Below are positions 24,001-34,318 of a stretch of DNA of 64,000 nucleotides, piece by piece. Made by a program: the position numbers and the translations under genes. Source of the stretch: Marasmius tenuissimus (taxonomy: Eukaryota > Basidiomycota > Agaricomycetes > Agaricales > Marasmiaceae); the NCBI GenBank assembly GCA_029532415.1, contig JAQOTA010000023.1:372001-436000 (forward strand), in the 5' to 3' direction. The notes under the pieces were generated by a model that saw only the letters and a program-made list of their open reading frames with translations, was not told the origin of the DNA and ran no database searches. Every line of letters starts with the position of its first letter. Positions within the stretch are counted from its first letter, which is position 1.

Positions 24001-26408
24001 ATGGTGTTCACATCGTTGAAGACAGTCCTTCTGGGACTGACGGGCCTGCTACTAGCGACGGCTGCGAATGCCAGGCAGATGTCGAAGAATGAGCTACATG
24101 CTCGCCAAAAGGCAGCCGTGGAGCGGTTACATGCAAAGGCTGCATTTGCCAATACGCCCGTTTCGTTTGAGAGGAGGGCGCAAGTCAAGAACATCACATT
24201 CTCAGATCCGAGGGCCTCAGGTGAGTTTCTATGAACGAACTGTCGCTAAGCTTCTCATCTTCGCCTCCAGAGTTTTTCGTCGACGGTAACAGCATTCCCG
24301 AGGTTGATTTCGACGTTGGGCCAAGCTGGTCTGGATTGATTCCTATCTCGTCCGATCCCGATGAAACGCGGAAGGTGGGCTTGCGATATCTATATCGAGT
24401 TTAGTCTGGACTCTGACGCGCTCACTTCAAGCTTTTCTTTTGGTTCTTTCCTCCTGGCCCTGGAGGGAGTCTCGATGATGTCATATTCTGGTACTTATTC
24501 TATAATTATTGTCGCTGCGGATGTGTCTCGTGTGCTAACTCCTTACAATGCAGGACAAATGGTGGTCCTGGATGCTCATCGCTTGAAGGATTCTTGCAGG
24601 AGAATGGGGTGAGTACGGCGACGTTTTCGCTCCTGCTCTTCACCAAGTTCGGCTACAGCCATTCCAATGGGGTGTCGGTACAGCAAAACCTATCGTTAAC
24701 GAGCACAGCTGGACCAATCTCTCCAGTATGTTATGGGTAGAGCAACCTGTTGGCACTGGCTTCTCGCAGGGAACACCGAGTATCAGAGTGCGTTTTACGA
24801 CTATGATCGTACATCATCCTCAAACCTAACCCGATTTCAGAACGAGGACGATCTTGCCGAACAGTTGGTCGGATTCTTCAACCAGTTCCTCGACATATTC
24901 TCTGAGTTGAAGGGAAAGAAATTGTACCTCTCTGGGGAAAGCGTGCGTCATTCACCACCTCTGACCTTATGCATCCTCTCAAAGCCTTCTTGTAGTATGC
25001 CGGAGCCTACGTGCCTTGTAAGATCCCTCTGGTTTGCCACGAGTCTCAAATATTGATTCCTGCGTCTATGAGATATCGCGAATTATATCTATGAACATCC
25101 CGACGAACTCCCGGATTGGGACCTACAAGGCATATGGATAGCAGATCGTCAGTGACCTTCCAGAATCTACGTGCATCGAAAATCATCCTTACTCATCCAA
25201 TAGCCGTTCTGGGACTCGATGAACTACAGGATCAGGTTCCTGTCGTCAATTTCGTCCAGAAATACGAAAATGTCTTCGCATTCAAGTAAGTCCGCTTCAT
25301 GCTCCCAGGGGTGCTTCCACCGATAAGAGAGCCCGTAGCCAAACCTTCATGGAACACCTCAACGCAACGGCGGCATCTTGCGGATATACAGAATACCTTC
25401 AGAAGTTCCTCGCAGCCCCACCTGAGGGCCCTCTCCCCACACCGAACCAGACTCGAGCATGCGATCTGTGGGACATGGTTTTCGACGCTGCGCTAATGGT
25501 GAACCCGGCCTTCAACATCTATCGAATCTTCGATACCTTCCCTGTCCTGTGGGATGTTCTGGGTTTCCCGTAAGTTCCTGTGCCCTTTTGCGTCTTCAAC
25601 GATTCTAATTTCTTGTTTCACAGGGGCTCTTTCGAGAATATCCAGCTTCCGCCGCTTTACTTTGATCGCGAAGATGTGAAGCAAGCGATCCACGCACCTG
25701 TGAGTGTGAATTGGACGGAATGCTCCAATATAAACGTCTTCCCGCGTGGCGACGCCAGCCAACCCTCTGCATGGGGTGCCCTCCCAAACGTAATTGAGAA
25801 GAGCAAACGCACGGTCATTACCCATGGTCTGGCCGACTTCATCTTGATAGCTGAAGGGTGATTGTTGTTATCAGTCTCCTCAATTGACAAAGCTAACGCT
25901 GTGGTCTCTAGGGCGCGGCTGGTGATTCAAAAGTGAGTATACAAATCTATAATAAGTTACGGTTTAACGGGGATTCATTCTATTTCGTGGATACCTCCAG
26001 CATGACATGTAAGCAACTGCTCGCTTCTCCGCTCTGTCTTTCAGCGTGTCTGACCGTCTATTATTTCTAAGGGGGTGGACTACAGGGCTTCCAAACACCA
26101 ATCCAACCGGATAGCTTTATTGTGGACGGAATGGGCGCACTCGGGCATGCACATACGGAAAGGAATCTCACGTACATCGAAGTCGCATTGAGCGGACACA
26201 TGTCAGTTTCTTCGATGCTATGTGATCGTCCATGGATACTGACTGATCCTGATTTCACTCCCATGTGTCTCTAGGGTTCCGCAATTCTCGCCGGTGGTGA
26301 GTAGCGACTGACCCTTGCGATCTACTAAACACTGACCTTACTGATACACCTTCTTAGGCCGCATTCCAGAGCATGCAATATCTGATGGGATTCCGAGACA
26401 CCCTCTGA
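24001..26408 (+). CDS. Secreted serine carboxypeptidase (peptidase family S10)
   Basis: The gene has about a dozen exons. The start at 24001 gives a signal peptide ([20 protein letters not shown], cleavage near NAR). The oxyanion segment [13 protein letters not shown] is formed across the exon at 24555. The nucleophile is in SGESYAGAYVP, assembled across the intron at 24944-24996. The catalytic Asp lies in [10 protein letters not shown] (about 25830) and the His in LSGHMVPQFSP (about 26200-26300). All three catalytic residues are therefore present. Several N-x-S/T sites suggest glycosylation. S10 enzymes remove C-terminal amino acids at acid pH in the vacuole or outside the cell. The signal peptide and absence of a membrane anchor favour secretion or the vacuole. 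A small secreted protein gene follows 390 bp downstream. Confidence 0.9.
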
Positions 26409-26801
26409 TATATCCGTGCTCGACGAGCATAAGCAGAATGTATATCGTTTATATTGTTGAACTGTGAACTGGACTCTCTCATCAATCGCACGAGCCCCGC
26501 GAAGATCCTCCGACTCCAGACCTCTTTGACGTATCCAAGAGTCGTGATGGTCATGAAAATGAATAGCCCCAGGCTGTGCAACACTAGTCTATCAACATAC
26601 TTTTCGTTTCATCGGTGCAGCCCTGTGAAATCCTACGACCTTCAGAATCGCATAGCAACGTGCAATACATGAAAACATATATAAGGCCCTCTCCCGATAT
26701 CGTCTATCCCCCACTCTTGACCTGGTGTCTAGTCACTCCCTACTTGTGCCCCCTCGGTTTTCTTGACGAAACTCTGATTCTCCTTCGTTCACATCTTCGT
26801 A

Positions 26802-27403
26802 ATGCGTTTTGCTCTTACTCTCGTCTCTGCTCTCCTGGCTGCTTCTGCATCGCTGGCCGGTATGTTGTTAGTCTTCTACTTGATCATCTGCGGCCGCTGA
26901 AGATTCCTTAGCGCCCGCGGTGTCGGTGGAATCTCGTCAGATTGGGAATTTGGCATGTAACGTTGCTCGATTCAAGATCGTCACCGGCCTTGTCAAGACG
27001 GGAAACACCCTCAAGAAAGTTGATACGTACGACTTTGCAATTTCGTGACCTCGACCAAGGTTCTAACGCTTTGAAATTCTGATCCAGAACCGACCCAGCC
27101 GCCGCGGAAGCTGTTACCACCGCCCAAGGAGGCTTGAAGAGCGCGGGCGATGGAATCAAAGCCATTGCCGCAGCTCTGATTACAGGTCAAGCTGCTCCTG
27201 CCGATGCCCGGGACCAAGTCAGTGCAGGTCTTCAGACAGCTGGGGACGCTCTCACTGCCTTGCAATCGTAAGTCCTATATATACAGCCTTTTCAATTTGC
27301 TAATTTAGTACTACATAGGGACGACACCGCTGTTCAAGACACTTTGAAGCAACTTGAAGCCGCAGGAAACGCTGGTGCGGACGTTTTGGCCAACTGCAAG
27401 TAA
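26802..27403 (+). CDS. Small secreted helical protein, 145 aa
   Basis: Four exons (26802-26859, 26912-27026, 27088-27267, 27319-27403) give 438 nt in frame. A clear signal peptide (MRFALTLVSALLAASASLA) is encoded mostly by exon 1. The mature part is Ala/Gly/Thr-rich and predicted to be helical, with repeated AGD/TAGDAL-like spacing. It has only two cysteines, one near the N-terminus (NLACNV) and one at the very end (LANCK), which could form one disulfide. The shape resembles HsbA-like and cell-wall-associated small secreted proteins of fungi. I cannot assign a function from sequence. Confidence 0.8.
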
Positions 27404-27612
27404 ACGAAGGACGAAGTTTGTCGGGACACTGCTTTTGTATCGGACATCATACATTATAGTGAAGTTTCGTTGCCAAGTGGGATCACCACATAATGACAAC
27501 TTGTTTTGAGCGAAACATTTTACTGTGATGAGTGAACTACGTATTCTAGGATAGTTACTGTACAACTCGGCGCTCTATAGTAGAAAGCTGAGGTAGGGAC
27601 GGTGACGTGCGT

Positions 27613-28351
27613 TCAAGGGATCCATAGGGCGACGTCCGAGTTTTCTAAAACGCCCTTGGTATTGAAAGTGAGACCCTCTTTCTTCAGAAAATCCAACTTT
27701 CGAAAGTATTGGGTGCCCGTTTTGCTGTTTGCTCCCCATTCACCACAATAGCCTCCAGCAAATAGATTGGAGGCGATGACGCGGTGGCAGGGAATGTAAG
27801 GTGCAAAAGGGTTGTTTCTCAACGCGTTTCCCACTTATATGTTGCGAATTTAGACACGTAGGAAGCTGAAACGAAACAGAAGCGGACGGACCTGAACGCG
27901 GAGAACCTCCAACCGCGCGGCAGACCTCTTTGTAGGTGGTGACCTTACCATGTGGAATAGTCCTTGTAAAATCATACACATCCCAGTGGTGGGGTGGAAC
28001 TGCCTTTTTGATTGGATGTTGGTTAAACCGGACATGGCAAACACGGGAATGTGAAGGGCTTACTTTACCGCTCTCCGTCTTATAGGATTCCCTCTCGATT
28101 TCGGTTTCAGGGTAAAAAATGTGTGATTCTAGCCGAGCATGAGCTGTGTGCACCCTTATCAACTGTCTAAGTCTCGAGAATCATTTGAGCCTACCTGAGT
28201 TTGGGGAAGAGGCTCCCGAATCCATCGCAGAGATGGGAAGTGTGGCACGATCTGGCGGGGGTGAAGTATGGTCTGCTGTACCGCAATCGTTCTGCAGCGT
28301 TTCTATTGTTATTTGTGTAACCTTCAGTCTCGGGGTTCGTACAACAGGCAT
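27613..28351 (-). CDS. Methylated-DNA--protein-cysteine methyltransferase, 184 aa
   Basis: Four exons (28195-28351, 28064-28128, 27892-28003, 27613-27833) total 555 nt. The DNA-binding wing and Arg-finger region read VYDFTRTIPHGKVTTYKEV. The active site is NPFAPYIPCHRVIAS, with the acceptor Cys in PCHR intact, followed by GGYCGEWG. This is the O6-alkylguanine-DNA alkyltransferase (MGMT/Ogt) fold, which repairs O6-methylguanine by suicide transfer to the Cys. The N-terminal ~55 residues are low in complexity and not conserved. The protein is close to the usual length. A diverged repeat copy (28411-28553) sits 60 bp upstream of its start codon. An AlkB-type dealkylase lies at about 51 kb, but the two are too far apart to be called linked. 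Confidence 0.9.
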
Positions 28352-28410
28352 CTTGAAAATCTATGATGGTGGTTTTGGTGCAAAGCGAGCAGGTCTAGCT
28401 GACTCGCGAC

Positions 28411-28553
28411 TTGAGTCGACTAAAACACGCGACGGAGCCGAGAGCGCGGGAAAATGAAATTAACATGACCAACGCGATCACGACTACATCACGTTCGTTT
28501 TCTCAGGCCTTGGCTTGACCTCAAACCACCATGCCACCCGCTTGGATTCGACT
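28411..28553 (+). repeat. Dispersed repeat, copy A
   Basis: This ~143-bp segment matches 31959-32099 in the same orientation at roughly 75-80% by eye. Shared blocks include TTGAGTCGA, AAACACGCGACG, GCGATCACGAC, TCTCAGGCCTTGG, TTGACCTCAAACCA and GATTCGACT. It lies just upstream of the MGMT start codon. I saw no terminal inverted repeats or target duplications. Confidence 0.75.
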
Positions 28554-29190
28554 TATATGCCCGGTGGGGAGGCGGAGGGCTTCAACATTATCTGTAGCTG
28601 CGGTATCTACTACATCGAAAAAAGCGACGAGGACAAACCATTCTCAGCCTCAACCTGCACCTCGCACCCAACCCAACTTCTCCAGAAACGAAACCAACAC
28701 CTTCAACAGTGGATCAACCTCCAAACACATCGAACAAGTGCAATCTGATGTAATCCATAAGAGAAACCTCTAGTAACGTCCTCGTATTATGGCTCTTCGT
28801 ATTGTGGCGTCAGCGAAAGTAGTCTGGCACATCGTGATCTCGATCGTGGTACTCGTCTCGCGGATTGTCGCGCCGTGGTCGTTCACCGGCTGAATGGGTA
28901 TGAAAGCTCTCGTGCTGCATGATCGGATGATAGAATTGCTTAAATATCGTGTAGCTGTGAGGAGCGTCGTACGCCATGGAGTATACAATTCGACCCAACA
29001 TTGTCGAAACTGCCTCCCGTCACGTCCCCTTGTCCCTCTCGACGATTCCCAGCTCCTGGTGTGCCTCCTCTTTTCTCTTTATTCGACCTTTCTTCATCAA
29101 TGTCTCCACCTCATTCGTTGATTCGCTCTTCCTCTCTCTCTCTCTGTCTCCGATCTGCTTCGCGTGCCTTTAGATGTATCGTTCTCAACA

Positions 29191-29602
29191 CTACCGAGCT
29201 CTTCCATTCTCCTCAAACATAGCCTTCCTCCGGTCTGCAAATGCAACAACACAGAACTGAAGTAATGACATAGCGCCTCCGAATTCTTCTTACTGTGCCA
29301 AGCTTTCGCAGCGGTGGTGAAAACGTCTCGGGCCTCTTCAGGAAATCTGGCGGTAAAGCTCCACGACTTTGCGAATTCCTCATCAGAGCTCAAGGCGAAA
29401 AACAAGTGAAAAAGCTCGATCCAAGGACCTGCGTACTAAGGGTATCACCACGGCTTACATACGCAGGTTAAAGTTCAATCGAATGTGCCACACCCTTCGA
29501 ATGAAATAGCTCGGCACTCATGCACTATGTAATATATCGAAACCAAAAGCGATCGAACCGGCTCCTCCAGGTGTTTTCCATGTTCAAAAGCGTTATAGTC
29601 AT
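29191..29602 (-). CDS. Possible short spliced gene of unknown function
   Basis: A chain of exons on the minus strand reads through four segments. It includes NLRPWIELFHLFFALSSDEE, then FAKSWSFTARFPEEARDVFT, then TAAKAWHNRRKAMFEENGRA before a TAG at 29191-29193. The last intron (gtaagaag...tttgcag) is clean. The two upstream introns would be only 34 nt, which is short for this genome, and other splice choices are possible. No family is recognised. The start may be internal to a longer 5' part, but the P450 gene begins on the other strand at 29733. Coding-like stretches also continue downstream to about 28813, ending in a charged tail (RDEYHDRDHDVPDYFR), which could be an alternative 3' end. 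Confidence 0.35.
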
Positions 29603-29732
29603 CTTTGCTAACAGTCAGACGTCTTGACATTCAGGGGCAGCGGTAGACCGTACCCATATCTACCTCTCCATATAACAGTGGGCGTCCGCCACACTCTCTG
29701 AATAATCGTGCGAGTCCCCCCCAACCCCAACG

Positions 29733-31609
29733 ATGCACACCATTGCCACACTCTGCCTGGCATATCTGACCGCCGTAACGATCCAAACTATCCATAGAGT
29801 CTTTCTTCATTCTCTTCGGAAGTTTCCTGGGCCATGGACCGCTGCTGCCACGTACTACTACCGAGCCTACTATGACATTGTCAAAGACGGTGGATGGACT
29901 GAGCATATGGAGGAGCTACACGAGCGTTATGGTGAGTTGCCTGTCTTTTGAAGTCAACTTGTAGTGGTGATAATCTCGCGTGCTAGGTCCTGTTGTACGG
30001 GTGTCTCCTTCCGAGGTACGTCTAAAGGCCCTCAAAGCTTGGTTTATGCTCAGGCCATGAATCTAGCTGCATTTTAGCGACCCGAAAGCATTCGACGACA
30101 TTCACATCGCGCCAAAACCCGTCAAGCACCATGGCTTTTACAGGGCTCTTACCACTCGGGACGCTGTTGCCACCACCATAGACCCAAAGGAGGCCTCTAA
30201 AAGGCGTGTTCGCATCGGATCGTACTTCTCCAGAAGAGCGGTCTTACGACTGGAGCAAACAATTCAGAAAAACGTCAGTTCGTTTCCCGTGATTATACTC
30301 TGTGTGGAGAGCTTATACAGACCGGGTAGATTGACAGACTTATCGCTCGCCTGACATCGGAACCTTATTCAGGAGGTCAACCTGCAGATCTACTTTATGC
30401 CTATCGTGCCACTACTATGGACATCATCATGTCATACCTCTTTGCTCAGGAATTTGGTGCTCTCGACTATCCGGGATTTGCTCACCCTCTCTTAGTCAGT
30501 TTGGACGGGATCATTGGTGGCACTTGGATGATGTACTATCTTCAGCCGCTCGGAGATCTCATGCAGATCCTACCAGAGTCGGTTGTGCGCAAGCTTAATC
30601 CTATGGCCGCTCCACTCCTCGATCAAGTTAATCATATCGACCGAAAGGTCGAGGAATTGACGCTGGGGGGCGTTGAAGATACGGGAGATAACAAGGCTAT
30701 ATTCCATGTCTGGCTGGACGAGACGAGCGGGAGTGGCCCATGGAGCGTCCCAAAGTCGCAGGTCGTGGACGAATGTGCCAGTATGCAGCTCGCCGGGAGT
30801 GACACGGTCGGGAATGCGTGCATGATAGGGACATTCCACATTTTGAGGAAGCGAACGACGCTGACCAAGCTGCGGCGGGAGCTTGATGCTATGCGCGAGG
30901 AACAGATGACTTTTGAGGCGTTGGAGAAATTGCCGTATCTAGCAAGTATTTCGGTTCGACTTGTGTTCTGCAGTTCACTAACGGCCACAACAGACTGCAG
31001 TTATCAAGGAGTCGCTCCGACTTTCTTATGGAGTAGCGTCTCCTTTACCGAGAGTCATTGGTCCCTCTGGGTCTACCATAGCAGGTGTGACCGTGCCTCC
31101 TGGCGTGAGTTGATCTCTCGATCTCTCTAGTTCTTGTTTCAATGACAATTCAAAAAACTTAGGCTGTGGTCTCCTCTGCTACATATATCGTTCACACGAA
31201 TCCGACTATCTTTCCTGATCCACAGGAATTCGTACCCGAACGCTGGCTGGACAATCGGGAGTTAGACAAGTACCTGGTTGCATTCTCAAAAGGACCAAGA
31301 CTCTGTCTGGGCGTCAAGTAAGAGGGTTCATCCCTTTCTCATCCTATCATATTTGACGCAATCTTCACTCTTTTAGTCTGGCCTGGGCCGAACTGTACTT
31401 GATATTCGCTAATGTCTTTCGGAGGCTGGACTTTGAATTGTATGATGCACAGTGAGCACCTCATATTATCTTCATAGTTTGAGTGTCCTTCCGTTCTGAA
31501 TGTGCTAAACAGGAAAGAAGCGCCCACATGGAGGGCCTATTTCTTGCCTCTATACACAGGGCAACATCTAATGGCTCATGTGAAGGAGAGGAACTCCCGA
31601 GGAGGGTGA
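29733..31609 (+). CDS. Cytochrome P450 monooxygenase
   Basis: The gene has several exons. The N-terminal membrane anchor starts MHTIATLCLAYLTAVTIQT, and the proline-rich hinge is KFPGPW. Later motifs occur in order: the I-helix AGSDTVGNA, the K-helix KESLRL (ExxR), a PERW motif (FVPERWLDN), and the heme loop FSKGPRLCLG with the thiolate Cys. Joining across the intron after the heme loop gives GVNLAWAELYLIFANVFRRL. All parts of a working P450 are present. The sequence style is near the CYP58/trichodiene-oxygenase-like group of fungal P450s, but subfamily and substrate cannot be told. It needs an ER-bound P450 reductase. It lies next to tyrosinase, EthD and aldo-keto reductase genes on the same strand. 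Confidence 0.9.
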
Positions 31610-32360
31610 TGAGCAACACATTTTCAGACGGATAAGAATTCAACACTTCTTCGATCCGATTTCGGCGTCTAAACTAATCGAGTCGTCGGGAAATTTGGTG
31701 ACTGTATCGTCTTACTGGTAACTTGTACCATTGTTTTGAATAAATCAACAAGAACCTGGACCATCGCAAGGCGACCGACAGAACGAGTCGAGCTCTCACT
31801 AGACCAAGGCAAATGGGTGACGAATAAGGAAGAGGAGGACCCAGAAATACCTCATCCGTTGACTACCAACGGACCGATATGTATATATAGCCCATTTGAC
31901 TACGATGCATTATGCATTATCATCATGGTGCCAAGGGAGGAGGTGAGCGGGTCGATGGTTGAGTCGAGTGAAACACGCGACGAGGCGGAGACCGCGGGAA
32001 ATTCAAATTACGCGATCACGACAAAATCACGCTCATCTTCTCAGGCCTTGGGTTGACCTCAAACCATCACCAGCGCCACCACGGGTTTAGATTCGACTGA
32101 CATACTACGAACGTGGCGCTATGAGTCGTCAAATAGTTGGTTCAAATCGCAGACCGACCGAATACAGAAGGTCTCATTCATACAGTTCCAGCGGATCAGC
32201 ATCCAGGTGGTATTGCAATAACTATTCGGAAAAATGAACGGCCCTCCTTGGCACGACTGCTTTTCCGCGTTTGCTGTGTATAAAGTTTAGTTCGGTCACC
32301 TCGAGACATTGATCGACGGTCATTTCCCTCTCTCTCTACCCCCAGCGCCTCGCCCAGAAG
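31610..32360. other. Intergenic region upstream of tyrosinase
   Basis: Seven hundred and fifty bases without a supported gene. It holds copy B of the dispersed repeat (31959-32099). A TATA-like box (gtgtataaag) lies near 32276, about 80 bp before the tyrosinase ATG, with a pyrimidine-rich tract (ccctctctctctacccc) after it, which looks like a normal fungal core promoter. Confidence 0.5.
31959..32099 (+). repeat. Dispersed repeat, copy B
   Basis: Second copy of the ~143-bp repeat described at 28411-28553, in the same orientation on the plus strand. It ends about 260 bp before the tyrosinase start codon. Relative to the genes the two copies are in opposite orientation, because MGMT is on the minus strand. 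Confidence 0.75.
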
Positions 32361-33679
32361 ATGCACATTCCCAGTGGAATCCTTGGTGTTTTTCTATGGA
32401 CTCTAACTTTTTTCCGATTCTCTGGGGTGGCTCACGCTCAAGATGCCAGTTCATGTACCAACCCGAGTGTTCGTAGAGAATGGTCAGTACTTCTTATACC
32501 GGGTATGATTGAATTGAAGTAACCACTTCCTCAGGCGTCAGATTAGTGATGCAGACAAACAAAGCTACCATCAGGCGAACTTATGTCTGATGAGGAGGCC
32601 CAAGCAGCGTTACCCAAACGAGAACTCCGTCATAAGTCGCTGGGATGACCTAGTCTGGACACATTACACGTTAGGCAACCGTGGTCAGATTCACTTCGTG
32701 GTATGTGCGCTCATTTTCGGCCTTCAACCTTCCCGTACCCACCTTTTCTCTGGCTCGACAGGCAAATTTCATGGTGTGGCATCGCATGTTTATCGATGAA
32801 CACGAGAAAATGCTTCGTAATGAGTGTGGATACACCGGTCCTTACCCTTACTGGGACTGGACTCTTGACGCGGATGCGAATGCTGTTTCAACCTCGCCTC
32901 TCTGGGATCCGATTGTTGGCTTTGGTGGGAACGGCGTGATTAGGAATGGAGCTCCTCAAGGATTTCGACGATGTGTCGTCGACGGGCCCTATGCGAATGT
33001 CACTTTCCCGATCGGTCTTCCTGGATCTTTTGAAGACGGGAGTATCCCTCACTGTCTGGTCCGCCAATTCAACGATGGGCAACAGAATCCGATCTCAGAG
33101 GAGACGATTGCGGGGAGTATGAGAAGCGTCGAGGTAAGGGTATTCTTGAGACTCTTCCTGCCGTTCACTTCTAACAGAAGGCTCCCGTAGTACGGCTCCG
33201 CTGCAGTGGCCAGCGTCATGGCTCGGATGGAATATTTCGGGTTCCAGGATAGCTTCGAGAACGGACCTCATAATGCGGGTAAGGATCGAGTTGCTCAATG
33301 GCATGTAGTTTTTCCCTTGCTCATTAACTTATATGCAGTGCATGGTGCAGTTGGCGGGGAGATGTCTGCTCATAACTCCCCAAACGATGCAATATTTTTC
33401 GTCCATCATGCCAATGCCGATCGAATTTGGACTCAGGTGGGCAATCATTGGGCTCTTTGACGGACTTCGCATTCTGATCAACCTTTGATACTCGACTGAC
33501 AGTGGCAAGGAAGTAATGCAACTCGTCTCAAGAATTATACAGGCTTCAACGACGAGGGTCAAACGCAACGGGCTTCGATTGACGACAGAATGCCCACCCT
33601 GAATTTGCTGAATAGCGAAGCAATCGTGAGAGACTACATGAACACAAGGGCAGGGAAACTTTGCTATGTTTACGGTTGA
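32361..33679 (+). CDS. Short secreted tyrosinase-type type-3 copper oxidase
   Basis: The start at 32361 gives a signal peptide (MHIPSGILGVFLWTLTFF, cleavage near AHA). The CuA histidines lie in WTHYTLGNRGQIHF and VANFMVWHRMFIDEHE, joined across the intron at 32701-32760. The CuB site is NGPHNAVHGAVGG plus IFFVHHANADRIW. The GPYPYWDWTLD motif between them is typical. The protein ends soon after CuB (NTRAGKLCYVYG), so it lacks the C-terminal lid domain of classical mushroom tyrosinases. It resembles the short, secreted fungal tyrosinases (AoTyr2-like). It would oxidise monophenols or diphenols to quinones outside the cell. All six copper ligands appear present. Confidence 0.9.
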
Positions 33680-34318
33680 AAGGGACTATACTAGTAGAAT
33701 GGACATGCCGATGGACTTCCGAGATTCTTTCTTTAGCTATAGACGATCAACAATGGTATCAATATGACAGTGATGAGTCTCTCTAACTTCGCATGCTCGA
33801 TGGACGCCCGTACAAAAGGTGAAAGTTCTTTCAAACGCGTATTCTTGCGACTCCAAGTTTACTTCGAGTTGTCAAATCTGTTGTCTGTCAATTGCTCGTA
33901 TGTACTTGTTCATGAGAATCAAAGAAAACACACAAGTACTCCGCAATTGAGTTCTCAAACGGTGCTAGAACTTTCCGAACCAGGAACCTCCAGGAACACG
34001 CGTGCGCGTGATGCCAGCAGCAAGAACTGGCTTCTTGGCGCCCGGCATTGATGGGCAGTATGTAGTCAAAAGTTGCAAATCCTGACCCGAATCTCTGCGC
34101 TCTCGATGCTCTCTAAAGAAATGCTTAACCTTACTGGAGGAACTCAGTGAACTTTGACGGGTGATTGTACAAGGTGAGGTTCGGGAAATCCTAGTTTTCC
34201 ATTGCCTAACTAAATTCACGTGTAAGTCGACCCAGGCGAAATATTGCCCTGACCGGCAGGCCGGTAAATAAACGCAACCAGATTCCTCTTTCCAACTACC
34301 ACCACCACCTCGTTCACC
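33680..34318. other. Intergenic region, no gene seen
   Basis: Six hundred and forty bases between tyrosinase and the acyl-CoA ligase. I recognise no exon. The last ~60 bases before the ligase ATG are A/C-rich with repeated ACC units, which is common in fungal 5' leaders. Confidence 0.45.
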
